NCBI GenBank assembly: GCA_003024785.1
Contig: PUQB01000115.1
Span: forward strand, 124,001-188,000
DNA: 64,000 nt
Direction of reading: 5' to 3'
Origin: Selaginella tamariscina
Lineage: Eukaryota; Streptophyta; Lycopodiopsida; Selaginellales; Selaginellaceae
Shown: one piece after another, positions 35,000-47,640 of the stretch
How positions within the stretch are numbered: the first letter of the stretch is position 1
Layout: every line of letters starts with the position of its first letter
Made by a program: the position numbers and the translations under genes
The notes under the pieces: model-generated
The model's input: only the letters and a program-made list of their open reading frames with translations
What the model was told of the DNA's origin: nothing
The model's database searches: none

Positions 35000-36570
35000 C
35001 TTCAGCAATCCATTCACACAGCGCGATCTCATACCTCTGAATTAGAGAGTGAGTGACATACCTCTGTATGCGACGCGTTCTCCAAGAAAAAAATTAGGGT
35101 TTTTCTAGTGGCTATGGTTTTTGGAACCGCCTTCGCCGTCGGATATTACCGCATCGTGCGACCAGACGTTAAGTGTTATTACGTACTAGACTCGAACTCG
35201 CTTGAGATTTTTTATGTTTCAATTTTACAGTCATATTATTAATAAATTTAAAATAATTATATATTAGTATAATTATAATAAAGTATTATTTATGAAACAA
35301 TAAATTATATATATAGAGAGAGAGAGAGGGATGCTATGTATGTGTACATGTGGGATAACGTTTGGAAGGTTTTTAAGAAAAAAATTAAAATTATATGTGT
35401 ATATATTAATTTAAAAATATATAAGTACATATATAATAAATCTTTTCATATTTATTTTGAACTTGTAAGATTAATCAATTTAATTTATTATAATTTATAA
35501 TTATTATGTATACTTCTTCAATCCAAAAGAAAATCACTGTGGTATTTGTATATATACTCTTAAAATGTATTTTATACCTATAAATCTATCATATTCACAC
35601 ACACACACACACAACAACACACACATATATATATAAATATATATATATAAATTATTTCCTCTTTTGTCTTTGGGTTAATACGAAGTTAAATATTTAATAA
35701 TACCTTGAAAAGTTTTATGGACTTAAATATTAAAATTAGAATATATTCTAAGAAATTATATAAATTCTCATAGGCGCTTTGAAATTCATAATATTTAACT
35801 CTAAAATAAACCAATTACATATATAACACATATAGTTATTATAAACTTATAGCATTTACTATTATTTCTTTTATTTATATTTTTATATATTAAGAAATTT
35901 TATTTACAAGAATTTTTATTTTTTTGTTATTTTTAAATAATGTGGGTTAAAATTATATTAAACATTATTACTTTAAATACATTTTGTTTCATTTTAATTA
36001 TTGTATAAATTTTTACTTTTATAATAGTTAAAGTTTAAAATGATATTCTTAAAAAGTTGAAATTAAATTTATGTTTTTACTTTATATATTTAATTTATTA
36101 AGATATTCTTTTTTCAAGTTATTTAAGTTTGATAAAGATATTTACATAATATAATATTTCTTTGTTTTGATTTCCAAAAATTTCAAGATATAATCTTGAA
36201 AGGAGAAAGTTAATATGTCATATATTTAACTCTTAAATCTATTATACATACTCTTTAGGATTTTATATATTTTGTAACTTATGATAATTATATATTATTG
36301 AATATAGATCTAACATATTATAAAATTTTAGGATGAAATTATGATACATATATAATTTGCATGTGACTTTTAAAAAACATAATACATGTATTGTATACAT
36401 AAGAAATGATAACATATAAGGTCTCTCTTCAATATAAAAAGGAATCAAGATCTTCAAAAAATAAAAAATGTTAATTATAAAAAAATAAAGATATTAAAGT
36501 ATTTGTTACAATATAATTAAAGGTTTTTATGTGGATGTTAAATGATTTATACTTTCTTGTAATGCTAGAA
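35000..36570. other. AT-rich intergenic DNA
   Basis: No gene seen. AT/GA, CA and AT microsatellites at about 35305-35330 and 35595-35650. This begins a gene-free block that reaches about 54490. Confidence 0.7.
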
Positions 36571-36574
36571 ATAT

Positions 36575-38215
36575 TAAAGCTTGAAAAAGAGACTCATCAA
36601 TTTCCATTTTAAATATATCTAATCAATTGCCATGTGAATGAACTTAAAAAAATTATTGATTCATCTTACTAAGGTTAGCATTAAATAAGTAAAAGAAATG
36701 TTATTTTCTTTAAGATTTTTTTTTGGAGTTTAAAAAACTTTATTTCCACCTTATTTCTTAACAACGATGCATCCTTAGAATTGTTGTTATTTAAGAAAAT
36801 ATTTCAAATGCTAACAATGATGATGCAATAAAAAATTAATGGCTAAGTCATGGTGGTTGTGATACCACTTTAGCCATGGTTGTGATTATGAATATCATGG
36901 CGGTCAACAGTGGATAAATTAAAAAAATTAATGACCAATTAATCATGATCAATGCCAAGTTAATAATGGTTAACGACTAACCAATGAAGGTTCTGATTTC
37001 AACAGATGGCCTTAATTAATATTAAAGATGAGGAACATATTCAAGTGTATACACACCTTGAACTTGAAATTTCGGACATGGAACAAACTACATTTCTAGA
37101 CTTTAGTGCCTCACACAAGTTTGGTTTGTTATAATTGTGGACAACCCAACTATCTTACTGCCATTTATCATGATAATTTGAGTTACTTGATGGACTTGCA
37201 AGACCCTTATATCAACTTAACTATTAACCCTAACTACTTGTGTAATAATCATGATGTCGTATGGCATTGGAGGCACATAATATAGTAATCCTCCAAGATC
37301 GTGTGCTAAAGATGAGGAACAAATTCAAGTGCATGCAATTTTTGATGATGAGGTTTGTCACATTTGAGTCCCACACTTTTTATTACCCAAATACATGAAC
37401 TTCAAAGTAGATAGTGGCTTGTACTCTATGAGGAAGTTTTTATTTGCAACTATGTGTTTACTGGCACCTAAGTCCTAGAATGTAGTTACTCGATGGAAAA
37501 CCTAGTTGCATACACTTGAATTTTTTTTTCATCTTTAGAACATGATCTTGGAGCATTACCATTACTATGTCCTTACAATGTTATCATGATTATTGGCAAG
37601 TAACTAAGGTTAACAATGAAGTTAATATGAATATCTTGTGAGTTAGTGAGTAATTGAATCGTCAAAATGAATAACAATGTAATGTTTAGCAAGATGATTG
37701 AGTTGTCCATAGTTATACAAATCAAATTTGTTTAAGGTTATTTATTGGAATCAAAACCTTTGTTGGATGGTTATGAATCATTATTGATTTGGCATCAATC
37801 ATAATTAATTGGCCATTAACTTCTCTGATTTATCCACTATTGACCATTACATATTCGTGGCCACCTCCACACTTGATGGAGCAATATTTGCAACCACCAT
37901 GACTTAACCACTCATTTTTTCTTTTTTTGACTAACATATATAATAATAACATTTGTTGCATCATCATCATTTAACATTGACAAATATTAATTACATAAAT
38001 TTTGAATGACAACTTCCAAGGATGTATCCTTATTAAGAAACAATGTGGAGATAAAGTTTTTGAAGTCTAAAGAAAATGATTTTAAAAATAAGAAAATAAC
38101 ATATCTCTTGCCCATTTCAATACCAGCCTTAGTAAAACGTTCCACGATTTTTTGGCAATTGTAATTCTTATAGGTTTAAAATGTAATTAGTGAGTCTCTT
38201 TTCAAGCTTTAATGT
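36575..38215. repeat. Long degenerate inverted repeat (foldback element)
   Basis: The left arm (about 36575-37130) and right arm (about 37420-38215) are reverse complements with many differences. Paired phrases include TTAAAGCTTGAAAAAGAGAC with its complement near 38185-38205, CTAAGTCATGGTGGTTG (near 36844) with CAACCACCATGACTTA (near 37890), CAGTGGATAAATTA (near 36910) with a complement near 37830, and AAAGATGAGGAACATATTC (near 37025) with a complement near 37530. A third, direct copy of the last motif lies near 37305. Arms are of several hundred bp. No protein is visible. Confidence 0.75.
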
Positions 38216-38219
38216 TTTT

Positions 38220-39080
38220 AATTTAAAAAACCACTATAACGTTTGTTAAGTTTAACACTATTCATCTTACTAGTAGCCAATCAAATGGTAAGTTTAATAG
38301 AGCAAGAATCATAATTTTGATATATAAATATTTAAGTGCCAATTTTGAATATATGTTGTGTTTCAATAATAGAAGATTAGTTTGAGTTAAACAATTAATA
38401 ATGAATATAGTCAATGGCTTTAATAACACAAACATTTTATTTGAGTAAAGCGCATTCTTAACATTAAATTTTCAAATGAAATAATTGGTGCTTTTAAAGA
38501 ATGTTAATCAATGGCTTTAACACAAAACATTTATTTGAGTAAACGCATTCTTAACATTAAATTTCAAATGAAATAATTGGTGCTTTTAAATGTTAACACT
38601 TAGGATAATTAATATTTAACTAATAACATCTTTAATGAGATACTCTAACTTGTAAAAAGGCCACTCTTATAAAAACCTTCGTAAATGGTTATTTTAAGGT
38701 TACTTATAAAACCGTTTTTAAGACCAAAAGCTTTTTTCCTCTAAAATAACCTTATTAGGTTTAAGAGATATCTTCTTTTTTTTTTTTTCTTAAAGTAATC
38801 TTCTTATGTTTTAAATTGTTTAAAAGTGCTTGCTTTTTCCCTTTTTTTTAAATTATGTGAAATACATCTTATTCAAAAGCATATATTTGCTTTTTATTTT
38901 TGCTTTTTCTCTCTTTGTCATTCTTTATTTTCTTTTCTCTCTTTCTTCTTTCTTTCTTTTTTTTCCAATAAATTTGCTTAGAGAGAGAATTTATAGTTTT
39001 CTCAATTAAATTTTTTTTCAATGTGTTTATAAACATGAACATATAAAAATATTTAATATACCTTCGTAGCTTCAATACCA
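38220..39080 (-). repeat. Left long terminal repeat of a Ty1/copia element (3' LTR)
   Basis: Aligns in direct orientation with 43770-44630. Shared phrases include GAATATATGTTRTGTT, TTTATTTGAGTAAA, AGAGYCACT..TATAAAAACCTT, TTGCTTAGAGAGAGA and ATATAAAAATATTTA. The copies have diverged strongly, so the element is old. The copia RNase H relic abuts it at 39170, as expected for a 3' LTR of a minus-strand element; a purine-rich stretch (AAGGGGAAGC on -) lies between them. Boundaries are approximate. Confidence 0.65.
38411..38597. repeat. Tandem duplication of about 90-97 bp inside the LTR
   Basis: TCAATGGCTTTAA..AACATT..TATTTGAGTAAA.. starts at 38411 and again at 38508. The two copies differ mainly by the length of short A/T/G runs. 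Confidence 0.9.
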
Positions 39081-40836
39081 TGTCAAAATACCTTTTATAA
39101 TTGAACTAGGTTTGAGATGAAAACTTCACATAGCTTCCCCTTAGCTTAAGTCTTGAAGTGATGGTGATGGGATTTGAAAAACCCCAAGTTTTTATCAATG
39201 ATACTTAAAGAGAGTGGTGCTCAATGCCTTTGTAAAAATATTGGCAATCATCTCATGTAGATGGGAATACTTCATACATATGACCTTATTATGCCCCTAG
39301 GGTTGACCTAACCCTAGGGTTGAACCTCAAATCGGACGAAAGGATAATGGACAACAATGTGCTTGAACTTGGTGTGAAACATTGGATCCTTGGCCAAACT
39401 AAGGCATTTTAATTATCACAGTATAAGGTAATTGGTGTGATTGTCGTGCAACCAAGCTTTAATTTAATCTTTCGATCCAAATTATCAACAAATTTGACTT
39501 TGGCTATTGATTTAAATATACATATTTTTGCTTAAGATCACAAGATCACTCCTTTTAACATAAAGCAACTACCATTGGTTGAATGCTGATAATCATTCTC
39601 TGCTTCAACAAAATTTACATATGTGTATGCAAGTTAAAAGTAAAAATTAATGCATTCTTTATTAAGGTTGGGATGGGTGATGGATTTAAGTGTTAACCAT
39701 CTTCCTAGTTAACTTGCATTCGTTGTTCGAGTGTGTTAATTGTATAAGAGATGTTAGGTCTAATGCAATTGGCAATACACATGAGTGGAAAACATGTTTG
39801 ATTTGTAAAAACCTTGTTTGCAAATGGGCATTTGCGTTCCGTCTGCAGAGGGTTGCCAAGTTAAACGAATATTCCAAGTTAAATCAGAATCTTTTACAAT
39901 CTTTTACATTTCTTTCTGTGGGTGGGAGGCAATTGCTAGTTTATTTAAATTTAAATTTAATTCTTTTACATATATTTAGGGTTTCTTTAAGGGTTTTTTA
40001 TGTTTGAATTATGCAAATCGGTATCTCCTTTTGTATCAAAAGTCTCCATGTTTAAACACGTTCGCATCCGTTTAGTCCGTTTTGTTCGGCCGTTTGCCGA
40101 TAAGTATGCATGAGTGAATCAACAAGGCTTTGAAACTTGGACACATCACAAAAAAAGACTATTAAATGGTTGTTTCTTCAAAAATGTGAAAGTATTCAAT
40201 TTGTGAATAGCAGTCCCATTGAAATCAAACTTCTTCAATGTGTCTTAAAGTTTTTTGTTACAGCCCAAATGCGTAACACTTAGTATTTGATAGTTCCCAT
40301 ATCCACCATTTCAAACTCACCTTAAAGTTGAGGCTTCACATGTTTGAGATAACTGAGGTTATTAGAATCCAAAATGGTGTAGTTAACATACAAGGCAAGG
40401 ATAACAAAGTGATCACCTTCTTTATTCATGTACAAGTTGAAGTCAATCGTGAAAGGGGTCACATGAAGAGTTTCTCTTAAGAATGTGTAGATCTTCGTGA
40501 ACCATTGATGAGCAACATGCTTCAAACCATATAACAATCTATTCAATTTGTAAACTAGATGTTCTTACTCTTAAACATCGTAGCCATAAAGTTGTTGCAT
40601 GTAGATCTCCTTTTGTAAATATTTGTTTAAGAAAGCCATCTTCACATCCATATGGTGTACATAAGTTGACACTTCATTACAAATGCTAGAGGACTCAAAT
40701 GGTTGTTAATCAAACCATAAGTATTAAAGTCTCTTGAAAGTCTAAACTAGCAACATTTGAAACCCTTAGCTACTAACTAAGCTTATATCATTCAATGGTG
40801 TCACCAAGCTTCCTTTTAGTTTTGAATGTCCACATA

Positions 40837-42526
40837 GGTCAAGGTTACATGCACCCCCCGCCAAACACTTTTCCCCCTTATGGCTGATTGCTTTCTCGGT
40901 AGCCCTATAAAGGGGTTACATGTATCCCCCTCTTTACATGCCACATAATTAACTTAGGACAAAATAATTAGGTTAACGTAATTGGTTTAGGGGTAGTAGT
41001 AGAATTGAAGAAATTGCAAGGCCGCTAGTTAGATCGCACAAATTGACAATGTCTCTTCTTTTACAAACAACAATGAGTATTGTTTTAAGATATTTCCAAA
41101 TGTTAGATGTGTTTAAAGAGATGACGATTGTTCCCACATCTAAGAGCTTTTTAATGTTAAGGATGTTAAAAGGGAGCAATAGGGTTGGTGATTAGTATAC
41201 CTTCTTTAGTTGAAGCACTATTTGTGCAAAGAGAAATAAGTAAAAAACAACTTCTTGGGCTATCAATTGGGGCATATTACATCAAGCTAAAGAGTCTTCA
41301 TTGGTGGTATTAAATAATGTTTGAGGTACTTAATATTAATCTAGTCAGATTTAAGAAGGTATTTTTGTGTTTGGTTGGAACATTCATTTATCTTTGTGAT
41401 GAGCTTGCAACTGCTTTGACAAGAAGACCCCCACCAGATTTAGCTAAAATACCAAAGAAGTACTTACTTGTTTCAAAGTAAGTTGATATTGCTTTGAAAT
41501 GACTTGCATCAACAAATATGTGGAGAATGCATTTAGGGTGGCTTCTTGTATAGCTCAAAGGTTGTTTATGAAGATTTTGACATGCCTTACTCTCAAGTGA
41601 AGTGCATGGAATTTGTTGGCCTAATGAAGAAGAAATGAGAGAAGTCATAACAAGATTTCAAGTGTTACAATGATATTAGAGAACCATGTTTTCATTTGTA
41701 GACCATTGTCCTTCTTTAAATCACTTTCAATAGTTTCCTATCAAGTTATTTAATAATTAAATTAAAAAATAATTTAAATTAAATATTTAATACCTCAAAC
41801 ATGCTCTCATTTGTAAGAACTTTGTCAATGCTTGTAAAAGGAAGTGTCAATAATGCTATCAAAGAACATTTATCCTTTATTATAAATTAATGTTACTTAT
41901 TATTTAAAATAATATATAAATTAAAAACTTACCTCAATAAATTGTGGGGGCTCCTTGTTGGATTGTTTGCAAAACATCCATTCCATTATTAAAAGGGGTT
42001 GCATTCCTTGCTAAAAAAATAAAATATTATTACTATAATATAAATAAATAAAACATTACATACTTACATAATATGAATCATTCATGGCCTTAAAACATTA
42101 TAAAAGGGTAGAATTTGCATTTGGAGTTTTCCAAATGATGCATTCATAAACTTGTGTTTTAAAAATTAAATAGCAAAACAAGAATATAATACATTCATTT
42201 TAAACAACAAACTTACTTAATTTAGAATTGTGCTAGTGTGAAAAGTGCTTTGAAAATATTGTTACAAAGAATCTTTTTCATTTTACCTTTCTCTCAAAGC
42301 TTTCTTGGACTCCCCTTCCTGTTGTTGGTTCAGCAACACTAAATTATGAATTAGGGTTTAATTAATGATGTAAGATCTTGCTGTCCGAGCATGATTTTTA
42401 CCGGGATGGGGGATTCCCCCATCCCCCACTTTCATTGTCATGTTAGCAAGGGGGCAACATGTAACCATGGGGTTTAATCGCTTCTCACTAAAAAATGCCC
42501 CGGTGGGGGTGCATGTAACCCCGACC
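40837..42526. mobile_element. GC-ended terminal-inverted-repeat element nested in copia RT
   Basis: The left end GGTCAAGGTTACATGCACCC (40837) and the reverse complement of the right end GGTCGGGGTTACATGCACCC (ending 42526) match with two differences. Each end carries a second inner copy of the motif: GGGGTTACATGTATCCCC at 40912-40930 and its relative at 42450-42466. The element interrupts the copia reverse transcriptase between NTVQYK and WTFKTKRK, which are adjacent in intact copia proteins, so it is a later insertion. About 1.69 kb, no recognisable transposase (a minus frame at 41388-41648 is unassigned), no clean target duplication. Superfamily not determined. Confidence 0.7.
42403..42425. 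repeat. GC-rich perfect palindrome
   Basis: GGGATGGGGGA, one base, TCCCCCATCCC: 11-bp arms, close to the right end of the nested element. Confidence 0.9.
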
Positions 42527-43769
42527 TTATATTGAACAGTATTTCTCCATGCAAGTAACAATATAAGAGTCCATATGTTGTTCTTCATAAGGAAAATTTT
42601 TGTTATTTCTTAATTCTATCTAAAGATCAACATCTTTGTAATTGAGAGCCTCTTCACATGTTTTGAATTCTCATCCATGACAAAATAAAGAAGAAACTTT
42701 GTTAAATGAGGAGGGCAATGAGTATGTTGAGAACGGTAAAGGAGTGATGGTGTTGGTGATTGGATTTGTTATGACACCTCTTCCAAATTAATAAAGATAT
42801 CAACTTGATCCTACTGCAAACCATTGACCATCGATTATGAAGTTTTCACCTCAAGACTAGTTTAACTGCAGAGGTGATGTTAAGTAGTGCATCTAGAATT
42901 CTATTAACTACTTAAGAATTATATTAGTTATTAAGTTGTTTTCTTAGTTAACACAATAGCCATGTGAGATGTGAAAGGAGTTAAGTTAATAAGTAAGGCT
43001 CGTCAACTAAATTAAACTCAAACATAATATTCTGATTTGGATCATTAACTGCTTGTTATGAGAGAGAATTGAAGGTGCTTAGAATTATTAACAATAAGTT
43101 CAACATTTAGAAAAAGATCTTAACACTTAATTAAGTTAATTTATGTAACAATTTTAAGCATATTAAACACAACATTTGCTTTTAAAGAATTCATGCATCT
43201 CAGTTACTCAAAATAAAATTTACTTGTTTTTACCATTTTAAAAAAAACACTCTCAAGCTAGCATTTACATATTTATGAATAGATAAACAAAATCACATTA
43301 AAAAATGTTTAGTTCTATCAAACAAATCATGTTCTTAATATTATCAATCATATCATAACACTATCCCTCTCCCCTTAATCATGAAGATTAAGAGTCAATT
43401 GATGTTACGAAGAAAGCTCATATGCTATTTAATTAAATGACTTTGATTTACCTGAGTTAGGTGATTCCACCAAGTAAGAATCATGACAAATCCTATATAA
43501 ACATAGTGGCTAAACTTATGTTGCATTTTCTCTATAATAACATTGTGTAATATAATTAATGGCAATGCTTATCATAACTTTTTATACAATATCCAATGTG
43601 TGAATGCTTGCTTGATTGAGTGTTTTCACCTTAAAGATGTGAATGATTGTCTTTACTTTAATCCAAAATAGTTTTAATTATATCATTAATAGATTTGGCA
43701 TAAATAACAAAGATTTTAACCACCATTTGAAAGTGTAAATGCATAAGAGTAAATTTTTTTTTCACCAAT

Positions 43770-44549
43770 TATAAATTTAAAAAGACCATTATTAAAAGTC
43801 TTTAACAATATTTGTCTTATTAGTAACTAATCCAATGGTTGGTTTCAATAGAGCAAAAATCTTAGTCTTGGCATATAAATATTTTATGTGTTAATCTTGA
43901 ATATATGTTATGTTCTTAACGATGGTAGGATCAGCTTGAGCTAAAATAAATTCATTAAGGAACATAGTTAACAACTCTAATGACATAAAACACTTTATTT
44001 GAGTAAAACACATTTTTAACAATGAAGTTCCAACTAAAGTAATTAATGCTTTTAAAGAGTGATAGCCAGAAACAGTATTGGACAATATACACCTTTAATG
44101 AAACTTTGAGAATACTCTAACTTTGCCAAAGCTTGAAAGAGCCACTATTATAAAAACCTTTGTAAAAGATTATTTTAATGTTAAGTTAAAACCTTTGAAA
44201 AAGTATATTTTTTATCCTTTCCTTAAATTAACCATATTAAATTTAAGAATGCTTAATAAGCTCATTGCATATCTTTTCTTTCTTTTTCTTAAATAATAAG
44301 CTTATTAGGGTTTAAAAGAGAAAAACATATCTCCTCTTGTTTTTTTTTTTAATAATGTTTTTTCTGAATTATTCAAAAGTACATTTTATTTAAAAGCACA
44401 TATTTGCTTTTTCTCTCATTCTCATTCATTATTTCTTTTTTGTTTTTTTGTTTTTTTTTTCTTATAAAACTTGCTTAGAGAGAGAGTTTATGATTTTCAT
44501 TATCTTATCAATTGTGCTTAACAAGTCAATCTTTTTTAACCATAACACA

Positions 44550-44591
<42 letters not shown>

Positions 44592-44630
44592 GAATATATA
44601 AAAATATTTAGCATACCTTATAGCTCTAAT
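43770..44630 (-). repeat. Right long terminal repeat of the Ty1/copia element (5' LTR)
   Basis: Direct, diverged copy of 38220-39080. It contains the same TTGCTTAGAGAGAGA block, plus a CA/TA microsatellite at about 44550-44591 not matched in the left copy. Boundaries are approximate. Confidence 0.65.
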
Positions 44631-45988
44631 GAGGAAGACAACTTAGGTATTAAGATAACCAATATAATCCTAATAATTTAAATGCATTAAGGGTAGATGA
44701 TCCACACACATGCTAAGACTCACTTAATGTATCTTAAGCCAAGATGGTGTGGCACAATACATGTATCTAGTACTTATATGTTTGATACTTTAATGGTTAA
44801 TGAACTTTTAACAAGTGAAATTATTTACTTGTTGTTGTTGAAGATAAATGTGGACTCATCATGTAATTGATCGACTTCTTTTTGTGAACTCCATTAACTA
44901 TAAAAGTACCAAACATATAATGCCATGCCAATAGTTTGGGTACTACTCCTTTAACCCTACTTTTTGTAGTAATACACAATGCTTAAACATAAACCAGAAT
45001 ACAAAACAATGTTCAAAACAAAGCCACATTACAAAACAAAATAGCTATTCAATAAATTAGTATAAAAAACTAAGCTTAATAGGTACCCTAATAAGTTAAT
45101 TCTTTTTTTAAGTTTATGTTTCTCGTGCACTATGAAAAATGAGACTAATTTTTTAAACTCAAAGGCAACATCAATCTACCATAAAGTTCCTTTAATCGGT
45201 TCAATTGAGACGAGGAGACTCTTCGGAGAAGTCAACCTTGCTTAGCTCTACTTGGTTTTTTGTCAAATTCTATGCATGTTGTGATTTATATCATAGTTTA
45301 ACTTAAATTTATTTCATTTATATTTATAAATTACATGTAAAATCCCTAAGTTTTCATTTCTCTTTCTTCCATAAGTTTGTGGACACTTTCACTAAACCTT
45401 TTTGTATGCATTAAATGGCAAACCACATGATAGCTTCAACTCGTGTTAATTTTGGTGCTCAATATCCCCTTTCTTTGTTCATATAAATGTATCTAGAGAG
45501 ATGATACATTACATTATACATGTATATGTTTACATTATATACATACTTAAAATCTTAGGTTTTTTCATGTTCAACCAACACCTTTAACTCCTGCTTCTTG
45601 AATAAACAATGTATAACATATGTGTATATGGATAAATAGATAATATATATAATAAAGATATATAACTGTGTTGAATGCCCTTAGCAAACATAAGCAGCAT
45701 TTTCTTATCTAAATATTAAAAGTACATTATTAGTCACACTCACACACACATACAATAAAAAGAAAAAAAAAAAACCTATACTTGTTGAAGTCAATTCAAT
45801 ATCACACCTAAAATACATTTAAAAAGTTAACTCCAAAGAGAATATACATAACACACACACACAAGCTAATATAACATTATTATAGCATATTACACATCAA
45901 TTGGTATGTGTATTATGTGTGTATACATGTGTATCAATAATAATCATGTGATATATATATGTGTGTGTGTGCATTTGTTATAACCCAT

Positions 45989-46190
45989 TGTAAAGTATTA
46001 TATAGTATGCATGTGTGTATATAATGCATGAAGTATATTCATATGCATATTGATAAATGGATGGTGATCAGGCCTCTCATGTGTCAACACCATGTCACAT
46101 GTGTGCCATGTGGCAAGGGAGACCCACTATATAAATAAGGTTTTCCCTATACAATACACATTCATATTATACCAATTTACTTCACAAGTG
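45989..46190 (+). repeat. Direct repeat copy 1, LTR-like with TATA signal
   Basis: Shares with 47438-47640 the order GTAAAGTAT... ATGGTGGTGAT-like... CATGTCACATGTGTGCCA... TATATAAAYAAGGTTTTCC..TATACAAT. The TATATAAA with downstream start-like sequence resembles a promoter in a retrotransposon LTR or TRIM. Confidence 0.6.
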
Positions 46191-47437
46191 ATTTAGTTTT
46201 GTTGAATTAAGAAAAATCCTAAAACTAAAACAATAAGTGGTCGCCCATCAACTCGTAATAAGGGTCGAACAGAATAAAGAAGAATACGAGATAAAATACA
46301 GATAAACTTTAAAAGGTCAGAAAAGGGTAAAGATGGCAAGGTATATAGCAAGTAGCAGTACTATGGATCCGTCACAGTAGTGAGAGAGAGAGAATAGTAT
46401 ACTATAAAATAGAGAAATAAGCAATAGAGATGTAGTGAAAGTAAGATGAAGCTTTATTATATCCATAACAAGGCACATAATACAATAAATAGTATACTCG
46501 GGATCCTATTCTGGTCCCCAGTCCTGTATTAGTAGTTATTATAACTTTCCCTCATCCTTATTTAATCAGTTATGTAACCTCCTTTTACTGTTATGGATAA
46601 GCTGTATTTTGCTTAGCTTGTTGATGTGTATTTCTTTCAGTTTTTGTATTACAGTGATAACATTATGATAGTAGCCCATAATTTTGTGTTCCCATTCGAC
46701 TCTCATTTTTCACAGTATGTGTTAAGCCATGATCAAGAGTAAGGAGACTTGACTCAGGAGTAGGAAAAGGATTAGGAATAAGACAAGAGCAGGACAAGGA
46801 ACAAGACGAGACAGGAAGCATAAGAACAAAACAAAAATGATCGTAGAATGACTGGTGTTGATAGTAATTAATTGTACACTAATTAGGTCGAGCTTTTATG
46901 TCACAACTCCAAGAGCTAATGTAAGCAAAAGCTAATTAGTCATGAGCCAAAAATAGTGTTATTTATCTTATAGGTATATCATAGGCATATTATGTGGCAT
47001 ATCCTATCCTATATTTTATATCCGTATCTTGCATCTTGTATCCTGTATCAGTCGTGATAATATTATTTTTTGGTGTTTTTTCTATTATATGCCCAAAAAA
47101 AGAAACATAACTTGAAATCTCCTACATGGCTAACTACAATCTTAACAATTCCTACCAAGTACTTTGAAGGGTTGGTCCTCATGTATACTAAGTACAAATA
47201 GTGAATTCTCATGAAGAGGAAACTATTCACATGGTTCAAATGAAACAATTTATGGTTAGAGGTCCATTAGAGACATTTGGGCATGCCAATCCGGAGAGGG
47301 AAGGATAATGTAAAGTAGTGATATATGCTAGTAAAAAAATGTTGGATTAGTAATTAAACTAGATTAGTAATTAGTAAACTAGTAATTAGATTAATAATTA
47401 AACATTTTCATAACATTTTCAACTACGGATTTAATCA

Positions 47438-47640
47438 CTGATGTAAAGTATCGTACAATATGTGTGTGTATATCTTTATGCAGTATACTCACATGTATAT
47501 TGACACATGGTGGTGATATGGCCTCCCATGTGCCAATGCACCTGTCACATGTGTGCCACATGGCCAAGGGAAATCCATTATATAAACAAGGTTTTCCTTA
47601 TACAATAGATTATTCATTTATAAATCCTTTGTCCTCTTTC
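47438..47640 (+). repeat. Direct repeat copy 2, LTR-like with TATA signal
   Basis: Second copy of the 45989-46190 repeat, about 1.45 kb downstream in the same orientation. The region between lacks recognisable coding sequence, as in a TRIM or a collapsed LTR element. Confidence 0.6.

Larger units (their letters stand above)
39170..42700 (-). pseudogene. Decayed Ty1/copia polyprotein (RT and RNase H)
   Basis: Minus-strand relics in order: the start of the reverse transcriptase domain at about 42700-42530 (CEEALNYKDVDL, NNIWTLILLLAW, NTVQYK), then after an insertion WTFKTKRKLGDTIE (about 40830), MDVKMAFLNKYLQKEIYMQQ (about 40660-40600), LNRLLYGLKHVAHQWFTKIY (about 40540), GDHFVILALYVNYTILDSNN (about 40420, the YVDD site changed to YVNY), and RNase H pieces at about 39430-39170 (DPMFHTKFKHIVVHYPFV, IANIFTKALSTTLF). 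Many stops and frame changes: not functional. Gag, protease and integrase are not recognisable in the short stretch up to the right LTR. Confidence 0.8.
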
